A stretch of 64,000 nucleotides of DNA from NCBI GenBank assembly GCA_002943765.1, contig PQWQ01000012.1, positions 1,501,501 through 1,565,500 of the forward strand, written 5' to 3'. The translations under genes were made by a program, and so were the position numbers. How positions within the stretch are numbered: the stretch's first letter is position 1; each line of letters starts with the position of its first letter. The DNA comes from Psoroptes ovis. Lineage: Eukaryota > Arthropoda > Arachnida > Sarcoptiformes > Psoroptidae. The notes below the pieces were generated by a model. The model was not told the origin of the DNA. It was given only the letters and a program-made list of their open reading frames with translations, and ran no database searches. Shown here piece after piece: positions 37,308-51,247 of this stretch.

Positions 37308-39218
37308 ATGAATAATTCAGACAACAAACATCAGCGACAAAGTACTGATGATGATGATGATGATGATCATGATGCTCATCATACATTGATGGTGAATGAA
37401 AATGTCATCAAAAATGATGATAATAATACCAACAACATCAATAACAGTATTAATAATCGTGGAATGAAAAATCCATTAAATCAATGTAATTCAATAAATT
37501 TTATACGAAAATATCGTAAACGTTTTAAATCGAAAGATATTGATGATGATGATGTTGATGGTGGTATTGTTAATGATAACAATGATGATGATGATAATCA
37601 AGAGCAGCAGCAGCAACAACGAAAATCATCAATTATTAATAATCGATCAATGATTATCAATCAACCAATGATAATTGTTAATAGCGAAAATAGTGATGAA
37701 CATAAAATAATGAACAATTATTCAATGACAACATCGAAACCGAATCGTCCACCAAGTATGTATTTGTTTGTTTGAGTTTGCTCGTTTTTTTTTTATTAAT
37801 TTGAATTTTGTCATAATTATTATCATCAATTTGATTAAAGATATACGCTGGAAACAGCAACAGTTACCGGCATGGCAACCAATTTTGAAACCGATCCCGG
37901 TCACCATTTCATTCATGATCATCGGCATATTGTGCATTTTGTTCGGTGTTTTCCTTTACATAACCAATGAAAAGGTTTTTCATTTTTGAAATTTACAAAT
38001 TGATAATTAATTTGAGATTCTAATTTATTTTGTTTTTCAATTTTTAGATACAAGAAATAGTAATCGATTATACTGATTGTTATCGTATTAGCTCATCAGC
38101 ACCAAATTCATTCAACAACGATCAATATAAATGTTATGAACAATGGAAATATGGTTGGACTTCATGTCAATGTATTGCAAATTTTACTGTCCAGAAAACA
38201 ATAAATGGTCCAATATATTTATATTATAGTCTAAATGGTTTCTATCAAAATCATCGTCGTTATATTTCATCATTAGATACAAGACAATTGCTTGGTGAAC
38301 AGCGATCATTAGCACAAATACGTTCCAATTGTTATCCATATGCTGATACTGATAATAAAATTATTGCACCTTGCGGTGCAATCGCTAATTCAATGTTTTC
38401 CGATTCATTTGAATTGTATCGAATCAATAACAATGGTCATAAAGCAAGACGTATCGATATATTGGAAAAAGATATTAGTTGGCCAACTGATTATGATAAT
38501 TTGTACAAAAATCCTAGCGATCATTTTGCCGAAAATGTCAAACCTAAAAATTGGACTGAAAATTTTTATGGAAATATTATGCTCAATGAGAGAAATCCAG
38601 CCGGTTTCGGTTATAAAAATGAACATTTAATCGTATGGATGCGTCCAGCAGCATTTCCAACATTTCGTAAATTATGGGGCCGTATCGATACACATCAATT
38701 GCTACCTGGCCATTATCAATTTCTCATTGATTACAGTAATTAATTGACTTATATTAATTTCAATCATGATTTTAATTCATTATTTTGTTTAATTACTGCA
38801 TACAGATTTTCAATCAGTGACCGAACGCTTACGAATACCGAAAAAATTAATCCTTTCGAACATGTCATGGTTAGGTGGTCGAAATCCATTTCTTGCAATT
38901 CTATACACAGCTGTCGGTATTACATTATTGGTGACGGCCATAATATTTATCATATTCTATACATTATGTCATAAACGTTTGGAAAATGAACCACTTGTAT
39001 CGGTTAGTTTTCAACAACGAACATCACAGCCAAACATCATTTCATCAGCAGCGAATGCCCCAACAGCAGCAGCAACATCATCCAAAAACAATTCACAGGC
39101 AGACATAAAAAATCATTTTCAATTTTATCATTCAACATCATCGACTACGGCAATGGCCAATGATAATCGACCGAACATCAGTGACAATAACAACACGATC
39201 AATGAACCAAATATTTGA
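37308..39218 (+). CDS. TMEM30A: CDC50/TMEM30 family, P4-ATPase flippase beta subunit
   Basis: Four exons: 37308-37755, 37841-37974, 38048-38735 and 38806-39218, giving 560 residues. CDC50 proteins pair with P4-ATPases, are needed for their exit from the ER, and support phospholipid flipping at plasma membrane and endosomes. After a 149-residue acidic, Asn-rich extension comes the family signature KQQQLPAWQPIL (154-165), TM1 (about 168-190), and a large luminal domain with cysteines 205, 223, 234, 236, 289 and 303 and N-glycosylation sequons such as NFT (239) and NWT. The TM2 signature is WLGGRNPFL (445-453) followed by a hydrophobic segment to about 477, then a short polar tail. The family usually has about 350-400 residues, so the extra length is in both cytosolic tails. 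The start is the first ATG of the open frame; a later Met is possible. AATAAA occurs near 39438. Confidence 0.94.
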
Positions 39219-40019
39219 TTTCAACTTTTATTCAAATACAAATTCAGAGGACAAATGAGCAAAAAGATCAACGAAATACATCTCATAGGAAATTAATTGG
39301 ATTTTAATTAATTATTTCATTAATTAATTTTAACAAAAACAAATTTCTTTCATTTTCCAAATGATATCAGCGATAACAGCAATTAAATATTTTTTTAATT
39401 GATTAATTAATTATTTTAAGTTTAAATTTAAAATTTAAATAAATTATTTCTTTAAAATATAAACATAAACAAAAATTTCAAATAATTTGTCATAAATTCG
39501 ATGATCTTTTGTTTTCGGGGTTTCGATGATTTTTGGTGATACGAAATCAATTATCAACGAAGGTAACGAATTTTTGACAGGTTTAGGTCTTCTTCGAATG
39601 AATGATCGTCGAAAAACAGAGAGAATTTGCGGTAGAAAATAGATGGTGGTAGAAATGATGATCGTAATGATGATGATAATGGATGAATGTACAAGAATAT
39701 CCGGAAAATTTTTGAGAATATTTCAAGATTTTGAAACAAAAACAACATATTTGATACATATTTATAAAGACAACGTTTGTTAATAGGGAGAGAGATCAAT
39801 CTATTCATGGTGTATATTGATGTATGCGTGTCAAGGTGATGGTATTTCCATTCGAATTGTAAATTACATTGAATTTGGATTAATTTGTATTCAATCAATC
39901 AATTGATTGTAAGTAAGGATTTTGGATTTTGGCCCGAATTGTGCGTCGATTCATTCATGCGATCATCGTTTGTTTGACAATTATTCAATGAGCTGTGATC
40001 TGCCGGTATGTTTGAGTAT
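39219..40019. other. Intergenic between convergent CDC50 and Shaw genes
   Basis: About 800 bp of AT-rich sequence, expected to carry the 3' untranslated regions of both genes. No gene or transposon was recognised in it. Confidence 0.7.
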
Positions 40020-43000
40020 TTAATCATGTACTTTGATTGATGATTGATTCGTAGCTGTTGTTGTTGTTGGTGATGATTTTTTAATCTCATCATTATCCTT
40101 ATTATTATCATTATTCTCATTTTGTGCATTTAAAGTAGATGTTGATCGATTATGATTGATGATCGATAATTGATTTTCAATCGATGATTGTTCATGTTGA
40201 TGTTTCAAGTGATCATCATCATCATCATTATCAAATTGTTTATCACAATTATTACAATTGATTTCATTGTTATTATTATTATTATCATTATTCGAACATT
40301 GTTGATCTAATTCCGCCGTATCATCATTATCAATAATTGATGTTAATTTTGTTTTCTGTTGCCATTGATAACATTCTTCACACATTGAATTGAATAAATG
40401 CTTTGATGATACATTTTGATGGCAACTGTAATTGGAACGTATTTCACCTTTAAAATAGCAAAAGATTTAAAATTAAAATTTGTTCAAATTCAGATGTAAA
40501 TTCAAATATTTACTCAATCTTCGATGTTGTCTTTGTTCTCGGTAATTTTCATTGCACCAGAAATCATTCATTTTAATACAGTTATCATCATTTGTCGATG
40601 AATTCGATGTCTTATTAGTATTATTATTTGAGTTTGAAAAGTTATTATCATCATTATTATCGTGTAACAAATGAGCATAATTATCATTGATGGGCAGTGA
40701 ATGATGACGATTATGATTATGATGAAAATAATGATGATGACATTTAATCGGATTATTATCATTTGAATGAATATTCGTTGTTGTCATTGTTGCTGATATC
40801 ATTGAACAAGTATTATGATTAATCAATGATGATGAAGATGATATAATCCTATCATTGGCATTATCATTATTAATGCAACTACTTATCGATGTTGTCCAAA
40901 TTGGCTCCGACATTGAGCAATTATTCATATTATTATCATTATTATTATTCATTAAAATTTCATTAACTAAAAGTTGTTGTTGTTTATGTTTACAATTATT
41001 ACAATTATTCATATTATCATTGGAAGGCACCGAAGATGATTTGGACAACATTATTCGTTGTTGTTTTCGATGATGATGATCATTGTTTTCATTGTTGTTA
41101 CAGTTGTTTACCTGAGCATCTTTATCATTTATCGATTGTTGTTGCTGTTGCTGATGTTCACTATTCGTTGATATAACACTTGGACGATTAAGACGTTTAT
41201 TAGCATTATTATTATTTTGTCTGACAATCGTAGTCATTGTTGTATCATGATTTTCATTTTGATCATTTTTGGCCACTGTCACATTTTCGGATGAATTTTC
41301 TTGTTTTGGATTAATTGTTTCAATTTTATTATCATTATTGTTACTAATATTTGGATTATTCGTATTAAAATTATTAATATTTGAACGATTGATTAAACTT
41401 CCAGTTTGACTATTATTACTATAACCAATATTTCCACCACCGAAACCACCTCTAATGAAGCTACTATTACCACCACCACCTGCACCAGTTCTTAATGATC
41501 CAAGATTTTGTTGTTGTGATGATAATGTTGAACGCATCGGTGCACGTAATACACGTGGTTGTTCAACTGGCAACACTCGACGTCTTTTTTTCGGCAATTT
41601 AGCTCTTGCTTGTGTATGTGAATAAAACATGGCAAAATTCGATACAATTACAGGCACTGGTAATGCAATGGTTAATACACCGGCCAATGCACATAATGCA
41701 CCGACAAACATACCGGCATATGTTTTTGGTGCCATATCACCTGATTATATTTTTAAATAAAAATAAAAAATTTTAATTTTAAAAATTTAAATCATGCATA
41801 AAACAATAAAAAATAAAAAATTTACCATAACCGACCGTAGTCATCGTTACTAATGCCCACCATAATCCTAATGGTATCGAATTAAAATCATTATCCGGAT
41901 TTGATTGTATACGTTCAGCATAATAAACTAAACTGGCAAATATCACAATGCCTAATATCAAGAAAAATACCAACAATATTAATTCACGTGCGCTTGCTTT
42001 AAATGTTTGTATTAATATTTTCAATCCAGCCGAATGTCTTGTTAATTTAAATAATCTCATTATACGAATAATTGATAAAAATTCTAATATATCAGCATTT
42101 TCTAGCTGTGCATACATTCGTTGTAATATTAAATCAATATAAAATGATAATGTTGCCGTTATATCTATCACATTGACAGCACCTAATGATCGATCGATTG
42201 ATCGATTTAGTGATTCGATGATGGACCGAGAAAATAAACATTAAAAATTGTAATTATAATAATGAAAAAATCAAAAATTAATGAATTATTTAATTATTTA
42301 TTAAGAATGAGCGAACCTTTTAAAAATTCAACTTTACTCGGTGAACAAGTAAATCTTGTTATTATTTCCATTGTAAACCAAGCATTACAAACACATTCAA
42401 TATAGAAAAAGGCTTGATGTGGATTTGTTTGATTTTTATCTAATACCCATGCAATTGTACTATTTGTTGTCATCACAGTTATGTTTCGTATTGATGGTAC
42501 ACGCATATCAGGATGTGTTTTTAAACAAAATGATATAATTGATATACAAATAAAAAATACTGATAATAAACCGACTACTTTGGCTGCATTCGATGAATAT
42601 GGTTCATCAGTTAATGACCATAATTTTGGTTTTAAACGTTGCCACCATGATAATGTACCATTTAGATAATCTTCTTCCATACCGAATTTCCTTGCAATCT
42701 CTTCATCGCTTGGTTTTTCTGTATCTAAATCTAAACGATCCAATACGGCTAATGTTTCTTGTGTATCACGATGTTGTGTATATGTTTTCCAACAACATGG
42801 TTCAACTTGATTCGAATCCAATCCCCAAAATTCTAATTCTTCTTCAAACAATGGACCACATACATCCGTTGGATAATGTAATTTTCCTGTACGATAATAA
42901 TTTAATATTTGTCCAAATACACCTGGATGACGATCGAAAAAATATTCATCCAATATTGGATCATAATTTGCTAATGCTTCAGTTAATCTTGATAAACGTG

Positions 43001-43097
43001 TTGCTGGAATTTTTTTCAATGTTGCTTTATATGTTTCATGACGAATACCACCAACATTTAATATAACACGATTTTCTGAATCAGTATTCATATTCAT
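40020..43097 (-). CDS. Shaw: Voltage-gated potassium channel, Shaw/Kv3 subfamily
   Basis: Four exons on the minus strand: 43097-42317, 42182-41826, 41740-40514 and 40447-40020, giving 930 residues; all three introns are phase 1. The T1 tetramerisation domain (about 9-110) starts RVILNVGGIRHETY and has the non-Shaker zinc motif His74, Cys80, Cys101, Cys102 (H-X5-C-X20-CC). S1 is near 173-192. S4 carries Arg300, Arg303, Lys306, Arg309. The selectivity filter TVGYGD (376-381) is split by an intron in the Gly380 codon. S6 has the PVP hinge (407-409), followed by HTQARAKLPKKRRR as in Drosophila Shaw. It conducts K+ across neuronal membranes as a tetramer. The tail after S6 is about 500 residues of Asn/His/Ser-rich sequence, much longer than usual. 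The last exon has Cys797, CEEC (811-814), Cys839 and CNNC (853-856). The donor of exon 1 (GTTCGC) is non-consensus but the joined frame matches the family. Confidence 0.95.
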
Positions 43098-44353
43098 AAT
43101 TTCATAATTATTATTATTTCATTGAATTCAATGATAATGATAATTATTAGTTGTTTTGGATATCAAAACATTAAAATTTGATGACAAAAACAATAATCAT
43201 AATAATAGATGATGGTAATATCTATCAAGATGATATAATTCAATTATTATCAATACAAATTTCATAATCAATCGATTCATATGACGATTATTTGTTGCGA
43301 AATTCAATTGAATATTATTCCATACACTAATTGTCATTTACTAATTATATCTTGTGCGCGGACAAATTCCAAGTTTAAAATTAATTTATGACGAATCATT
43401 TTACTGGAATCATTAGATTTTCTTCGCATGAAATGATTTTGATAGTTTTTTCAATCAATCGATTTGTTCAATCTAAATGCAATAAAAGAGAAAAAAAGAA
43501 AAGAAATTAAATTTTTGACCATAACCCTTTGGCATTCACCAATAAACTGCGTAAACAACAACTCTGATATCATAACGTCATGATCATATGTTTCAATAAT
43601 TCATTGATCGAATCAAATTGATTAAATCAATTTAAAAGTTTTTGAAATTTAGGAATTTGACAAAATATGGTGACAATAACCATTATTCTTTAATAAATTG
43701 TGTGTCGGGAAAAAATTTGATGATTATCATTGAAATGATTGCCATCGATAATTTATAAATTAAATAATTTAATTTTTGAAAAAATTTTCAAAAATTCCCG
43801 AACAACAATATATCACCAGAATCGATGATAATATTATTGAAACGATCGAAAAATATTCAAAGTGGTTGAGAGTGAAAAATTTGAACGAATAATGATAATT
43901 AATTAAATTTTGATAATGGAATTTATCGGGTAAAAACATGACACTCGATAAATACGTTCGGCCATCATTATCACCATTTTAATGGGTTACCACCATTTAC
44001 TTGGGTGATGATGGTGCCGATCGAGTGGGCCGTCATTCAAGTAAATGCATAAATTTCCAAGGATTCAATTGATCTTCATTGAAAATCAATTGAATCAATG
44101 GAAACGATGAACAGAAGCTGTGAAAATGTCAAAATCGTTGTTCAAACAAACAAACAAATTCAAAAATAAAATTAATCGATTTTATTATTATTTTTCGATT
44201 AATTCTTATTGTACATAATATATTGATTGGTTGATTGGATGGTGTTGAAAAGAAAAAAAAATTGTTTATTTATGAATAAATTTGATTAATTTTTCGCTCA
44301 TTCGGAGAATAAGTAAATTTGCTCTTGTTTGATCAATGTTTGATAAATGTATT

Positions 44354-44443
44354 GAGTTGTCCGAAAAGTTTTGTTCGAATCGAATCATTGTAAAATTGAT
44401 GAAAGTCCATATTAGAAATCGGCAAGAACTTTTTGGACAACCC
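44354..44443 (-). mobile_element. MITE family A copy 10
   Basis: 90 bp. Left GAGTTGTCCGAAAAGTTTTG; right AAATCGGCAAGAACTTTTTG then GACAACCC. Its interior (TTCGAATCGAATCATTGTAAAAT) is almost shared with copy 13, so these two form a longer subfamily. Confidence 0.88.
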
Positions 44444-45497
44444 ATTATGTAAGTAATGAAACGAATTTTGACATTTTGGAAATTATTTGTGTGAATTATT
44501 GAATGATTTTAGATTCAATGTGAGCCTCGGTTAACGTGGCACCAAACCATTCATCACATTCGGACCATTATTGATCATCGATAGCAATTATCATCATCAT
44601 TGATCATCGATATTAAGTGATATCGTATTGATATAATAATCAAATTATTATTATCATAAATTATTGTGTCGATTTGTCATGTTTGAAAAATAAATGAATT
44701 TATTATCATCAAACATTTGTGGTCAAATTTAATTTAGTTTAGTTTCAAATACTTTTAGATCGTTGTAAATAGTTCGGATGCATTCCAAATTTCCAAATTT
44801 TTCAAATTTTATATTTTTGCTTGACCCAGATATAAAGAAATATTGATGAAGATGATGATGATGATGGTGTCCGAACAATTTATTAATTTGAGTTGAGCAG
44901 TACGATTGAAATGCTTGAAAATTTAACAAAAATAAATAATTCAATGAATTATTTTGAGTTTGAATTTGAATTAGGTTTCTCGAGACCAATGGCCGAAATT
45001 GTTCGGGATTCCATTGGATTCTTGGGTATGAAAATTTTTAGGGAACAGTTTCCTGAATTTTGATCAAGAATTTTCTTGATGGTGCACCCCAAAACGATTC
45101 GGATATTTCAAACAGTTGAAATTGGATGCACCGAAGAGGAATTAGCCATGAGTTGAGCATTTTAACGGTAAATGTCCATTTAATAATTTGGCCATGGACA
45201 ATTTTATGAATTTTGATCCAAAAAATTTCAAAAATTCTTTGAAAAAACATGAATTATTTTTGCTCTTGATCGTTTGATAGAACATATGTGAATATTTCTC
45301 GTTCATTCTCATTTCAAAGGGTTAAACGAAAAGGAAATGAAATATTCATGTGCCGAATATACCGAAATTAAATATGAATAAATAATTCATAATCACTCAT
45401 AATAGTCATTATGCTAACGTCGATAATCGATAACCGTGGATGTTCAATATTTCTACGGGACAAAATTGACTTGAAATTCGGATCGACGCAAAACTTT

Positions 45498-45521
45498 ATT
45501 AACCCTTTGCAAAGGGTTAAT
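45498..45521. repeat. 24 bp perfect palindrome with AAAGGGTTAA arms
   Basis: ATTAACCCTTTG and CAAAGGGTTAAT are exact complements without a loop. The arm AAAGGGTTAA also occurs singly at about 19635, 29829 and 45316. Confidence 0.9.
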
Positions 45522-46982
45522 TATTAACATACAGAGTAAACAGATTCTTTTAGTAGCACCTTTGTTCTTTTATAAGTTTCAAAATTATTCAAAATTCTTA
45601 TTTCGATTCTTCGATTTTCTTTTGTTCAAACATATAATAAATGAATGAATTACCTGAATAATTTCTAGTTAAATTCACCCGAAGGGGTTTTCCTTAGAAT
45701 TCTTTTCAATTTTTGACTTTTTCTTCAGAATTTTTAACTGGAGTTTTACTTGTATTTCAACTAAAATTCAGGCCATGCATAGGTAAAAACAGTAAAAATG
45801 TTTAGCGGGTTTTGTTTGAAGAATAATTCGGGAATTATTATCAAAAATTTTAGGAAGCTCGGGAGTCCGGGAACCTGAAGTCTGGCCGCTTCGTTTGCGT
45901 GAAACCTTCATCATGAAACATCATGAAACTCATTGGAAGCTGCATGGAAAATGGCTGCAAAAATGAATGGGTACGGATGCTGGTGAATGGCGATGCATGG
46001 AAAATGAAAGCGGGGGGAAAGTGAATGGAAAATTCTTTGAAAATTAAAATTTTATCAAAAAAATTATTAGTTTCAGACTAGAAAATGTATATTTTTCAAA
46101 AGAATATTACACGGGAAATGCATTGAAATACTAAAATAATAATGAAAAAAAATAATCTGCCTTTAAGGTATATACAAAATATAAATTGTTTATTCTTTTT
46201 GTTGTTTTTGGGGAATATTTGTTTATGTTAATGTGTTTTTGAATGAATGGAAAATGTAAATTTTTTGAGAATTTTAATTTTCAAAAATTTGGAAAATTTT
46301 CAAAAATTTCACCAGAATAAATGGTTGAATGCGCCATTCCATTGAGTTCCAATGAGCGGTCCCCAATGTGTTTGGCCGATGTGTTTAAACTGAGTATCAT
46401 TGAATTACATTTGTTTGCTTTTCGTCAATTATTTCATCAAGTTTTTTAATTGATTCATTTGTATTTGGACAACGATGATTATTTTCGTTTTCGTTTGTTT
46501 GTTTGTATTTGATTCGTTGTTTGTTTGTTTGTTTGGTAATTTTGCTTCAAATTTGTTCCAAAACGAAACAACAACGAAATTAATTTGCATATTTGAATAC
46601 ATGCAAATGGACACAGTTGGAAGTCTTCAACAAACAAAGTTTATGGCAGCCAAAATCCTTGCTGTGGAAATTCTTTCCAATAAAATTCATGGTAATATCT
46701 CGCGACCTTCATTTATTCATTCGACAGAATGATTAAGCATAGAAAAAACATAGAATTATTATTACTTGACTATGGCTTCTCTTTAGCTTCAATTGAATTC
46801 TAAAATTTCTTCTTTTGAAACTTATATTTGTAATCTCTAATTTAATTTGTTCAAATTTTGTTATTTTATCAAAATAATCGTTCAAATAAATAAGATAAAA
46901 CCAGCGAAAAATCAAAAAAAAAAAATTCAATTACGAAAATGGAAAAATTCCAACAGTGTACTGACAGGGTGTGTGTGTATGT

Positions 46983-47038
46983 TTTTTTCGGGTGTAAATC
47001 AAGCATCATTTGATTTCTTTGATTTACACCCAAAAAAA
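46983..47038. repeat. 56 bp hairpin with about 20 bp arms
   Basis: Left TTTTTTCGGGTGTAAATCAA and right TTGATTTACACCCAAAAAAA pair with one mismatch around a loop of about 16 bases (GCATCATTTGATTTC). It has the size of a fold-back element or a small hairpin RNA precursor. Confidence 0.8.
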
Positions 47039-47513
47039 TCTCAAAAAAAATCAGCTGCTAATCAATCACTTGAATCAGTTGGCTTCAATCAATCAATCAA
47101 CTTAACAATATGATACAATGTAGCTGCTACTGCTACTGCTGTTGAAGATGGTGCCAATCAAAAGTCAATTCTCGCCAACACACTAAATAACGATGGTATT
47201 TGAACGATTTGATTCTTGAAGCCATCATGTTCTTAGCTTCTTTTCAATTTCGAAGTACTTTTCAGCCTCAAAACTTATCAACAAAAGATTGAATTCAATT
47301 TAATCATAAATCGTAAACACGATTTGAAAAAAAAAAATTTGTTTCATGCCAACAAACTGTCAAACAAATGTTTGAAATGTGTGTGTGTTTCTGTCAAAAA
47401 ATCAAACACATATTTACTCGTATGTCTTGTGATTTACTTGTGATTAAATGATGAACACATACCATAATACATTTTATTAAATGAAATTTTTATTTAGTTA
47501 AAGATTTTCAATA

Positions 47514-47591
47514 GGGGTTGTCCGAAAAATTTTTGCCGATTTTCAATGGCCGTTTCGATTGATTTAACGACATGAACTTTTCGGACAGACC
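47514..47591 (+). mobile_element. MITE family A copy 11 with TA duplication
   Basis: 78 bp. Left GGGGTTGTCCGAAAAATTTT then GCCGATTTTCAATGGCC; right GAACTTTTCGGACAGACC. TA occurs directly outside both ends (47512-47513 and 47592-47593). Confidence 0.9.
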
Positions 47592-47939
47592 TATCTCAGT
47601 AAATATATGTTTTTTTTTTAATGCAAACACCGAAAAAAAAGTAGATACAAACAAATTTGATTGTGAAAAAATCAATCGATTTATTTCAAATTAATTCAAT
47701 TTTTTTTTGATCAAATGAAGAGTCACAATTACACCAATGGTTAATGTACCATTTAATCAATTTAAATTAATTTTTACTCTAATGAATACTCAATGAATAT
47801 TGATGGTGTTGGTGATGAATAGTTTAGATGGAGAGATATGGTTCAATCTCTTCCCCATTCAACACATATCCAAAAATTGAAACAAATTCGAGTTTGAATT
47901 TTGGCAATTCAAATTCAGTGTACTCATTGACTTTACAAT

Positions 47940-48020
47940 CAATTGAATTGAATTGAATTCCGATTGGATTGAATCAAATTGAATTGAATCAAATTGAACT
48001 GAATTAAATTGAATCAAAAA
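47940..48020 (+). repeat. (TTGAA)n-like degenerate repeat
   Basis: Repeated AATTGAATTGAATT and ATTGAATCAAATTGAA units with a period near 5 or 15 bases. Confidence 0.75.
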
Positions 48021-50576
48021 TTTTGTAATATTGAATTTTACAAACGAATTTCAGTTGAATTTTAGTACAAATTTTTAGTGTTGATTTTGTTTATTTTCTT
48101 CCTCCGTATGTTTATTTCGAAAAATCAAATCAAATCATTCAAAGCAAATCAAATGAATGAACCTAAATTAAATCAAAACAAAATTCTGAATGAAATTTGA
48201 ATCAGAGAATCGAAGAGAGAAAATAAAACGGAAATCTTTGAAGAATATTCTTCAACGATACTTTTTATTTAGTAAAATTGATATTATTGAATCATCAATT
48301 CTTGAAACAATTTTTGAATATTCATGAAAAATTCTTTGAATATTTTGAATGAATTAATGATGAATTGATTTTCGCTTATTAAGAATTTTAACGAAGAGTA
48401 TGTTTTAAGCGTTTTTAGCGTTTTTTTTCCATCGGAAAAAAAATCTTTGAACTTTTCATTTGAATTTTTGAATTTCATTTTCGCTCCATTAAGCCAATTA
48501 AAAATTCAAACTCGAATCATATGATTGATTAAAATCTGATGATTTTCATGCAAAAAAAAATAATGTTTTCATCGATTCATTCGTTCATTCATCGATTCAT
48601 TTACTCATTAATTCATTCATGGATTCATTTATTCATTCATTCATTAGCATTATGATCATTATCATCAAAAATTTAGATACATTGAAAATAATTTGATTTG
48701 ATTATCATAATTTGAACGAAAGAAAAAAATCATGGTTCAATGATTGCAAATAGAATTTTATGTTTTGATTACTAAAATTCCATAATCAACTTTGTATTTG
48801 GATTCAGTGATCCATCTATTTTCATTGAAACATTTTAATTTCAAAGAACTTTTCGTTGAGAGAACGCTTCATTTTCAGAAGTTTTGTATTGAAAATTTTA
48901 CATACAAAATATACACGATCAAAAAGCCAAATAAACAAACAGAAATTTTCGTTGATGAATGAGATAACATATGAAATCAAATAATTCTTGATGAATGAAT
49001 GAAAATTTTCAAAATGCTCAAAACTTTTAATCATTTTTTTTTAATATTTCGTTTTTGTTTTTCCCGAATTATTTACAATTTGTTTCAACTTATTATTAAT
49101 AATATCATTATTATTATCAATTCACTAATATTAATATTATTAATATGATTTGATATTGCTATTGCTATTAAATGTGTGTATTTACCAAAACACTTTGATA
49201 AATATAAATACAAATACATTTGATTCTTGCCAGAATAAGAATTGTAAGAATTAATTTTGAACAATTCTCTTCAAAACAAGAGAATATTGATAATAATTCT
49301 GAATGAGAATTGTGCTCTCATATGAGAAACATCTTGTTTTTCCATGAGATTTTGATTATTTTGATTATTATTTAAGATGAGGATATTTGCTCTGTCTGCT
49401 CGATGTTTACTTCGTGTTTAGCCGTGTTTGAAATAATCAACAGCCGCAATGATGGCTACAGCAGCAGCAGTGTTATTCATTGGTGATAATTTGCGAATAT
49501 TACAATCATTTACCATATGTTTACTGTGTCAAAGTAAAAAATATTCTGTTTAATGATTTGAAGTCGAATTGCTACAGAATCATAGGTTCTCTTTTTGAAA
49601 AATCTGTAATCACACATAACGATCATCGTAATCATTTCATTATTATCATAATCATTGCAAGAATATTAATGATTTAGATGGCCAAAATTTTCAATTGTCA
49701 TTCGTATGTGGTGTTGGGATCAAATAAATTATCAAATAATTATTTGATTCCAAATCACCAAACACATATATTTCGTTCAATTTTCATAGCCAAATTATTG
49801 TTGGCAATAATAATCAATGTTCCGGATTCTCATTGATTTAATCATTTCAAATTCTTTGTTTCCATTCGCTTTGTTTGGTACACAATCAATATTTCAGACA
49901 TTTAATTGAAATTTAATTAAAAAATTGAATAACCAAAATGATACATCGAACTACGGACAACATTATTATTTAGCAGTCCAAGTTGCCGAATCAGTATTTG
50001 GTCTTTGATTTTACGAAGAATATTTCAAAAGTTGAAACAATAAAAATCTGTCGAATCGAATCCATGGTCGTTCATCGACCGTCATCGGCCATCATTCGGT
50101 TCAAATTGACAAAATGATCATATATAGCATACATAGACCAGCATAATTTTTTGTTCATGACTCCCCGTATTGGTCGATTTGATCATAATTAATTGATTTG
50201 TAAAATGAAACAAAATAAATTAAAATACAGAAGAAAAAACGCACATTTAAATGACAGAAATTTGCTCCTGAAATGTTTTGAAATTTCCAGTTTCTGACAA
50301 ATAAACATTTTTGTTCATTTATTTTCAATTGTGAAAATTCAAAATTTCCAAAAAATCCTAAAAATCTTTTCAACATTTTAATCAGATTACGATTGATTAT
50401 ATTTGGGTATATTGAATTAAATTAATTTAGTTCTTTTTCACTTTTTTTTTTTTGCTTTTAAATGACATAAAAACAAGGAGAAAAACATGAAGAATTGATT
50501 TTAATTCGAAATGAAAATAATAATTATAATTAAAATGAAAATTTAATTTAAAAAAATCAAATTAAATTGATTCGAA

Positions 50577-50661
50577 CTGTCCGAAAAGTTTTCCATTTTT
50601 TCTAATTAACGATTCCATTCGATTACATCAATTGAATTGATGGAAAACTTTTCGGACAACT
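50577..50661. mobile_element. MITE family A copy 12
   Basis: 85 bp. Left ACTGTCCGAAAAGTTTTCCA and right TGGAAAACTTTTCGGACAAC are nearly perfect complements over about 20 bp, followed inside by a further weak pairing around ATCAATTGAATTGAT. Confidence 0.88.
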
Positions 50662-51247
50662 TTTATTTTCTGTCGAGTTTTGGACTTTCCATTAATTCAT
50701 TAAGAATAGCTTCATGTTGTTGTTGTTGTCGATGTTTTTTAATGTATTTTCATTGTCTGTCAATTATTTTTTTTCGAAATTACTTTAAAATTACTTAAAA
50801 ATTATTTTTTTTTTTTTTTTCGTAAAAATATTTCAAACACAAAATTAAATTTTTGAAATTCGATGAAAATTTACAAATGACAATTCATTTCATTTCATCG
50901 TTGAAATTACATTAATTATTATTGTTGTCTACGATTGTTTTTTTTGCGTTGAAATTTTAAAAATATTTGACATCTTTCGATTTGACATTTTTTTTAGTTT
51001 TTTGGCAGAAATTCATTGGATTTCAATGATGAAAAAATTGCGATTCATTAATTCTCTTGTCGCAAGGAATCATGTGGAAAGGAATAATAATGAAAGTTTC
51101 ATTGAAAATTTTGAAAAAAAAAATTTGACATAATTCAGGATGAACCTAAACTTCAAAGAATATCCAAGTTTTTGTAATGATTTTTGTATTTGTTCATTTG
51201 TTTCGGTAAATTATTATTATTTTTCAAAAGAATGTTCGGTGAATTAT

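Noticed and set aside
37308..37775. Treating the acidic N-terminal frame as a separate gene
   Set aside because: Its donor at 37755 joins in phase to the PAWQP exon of the CDC50 gene.
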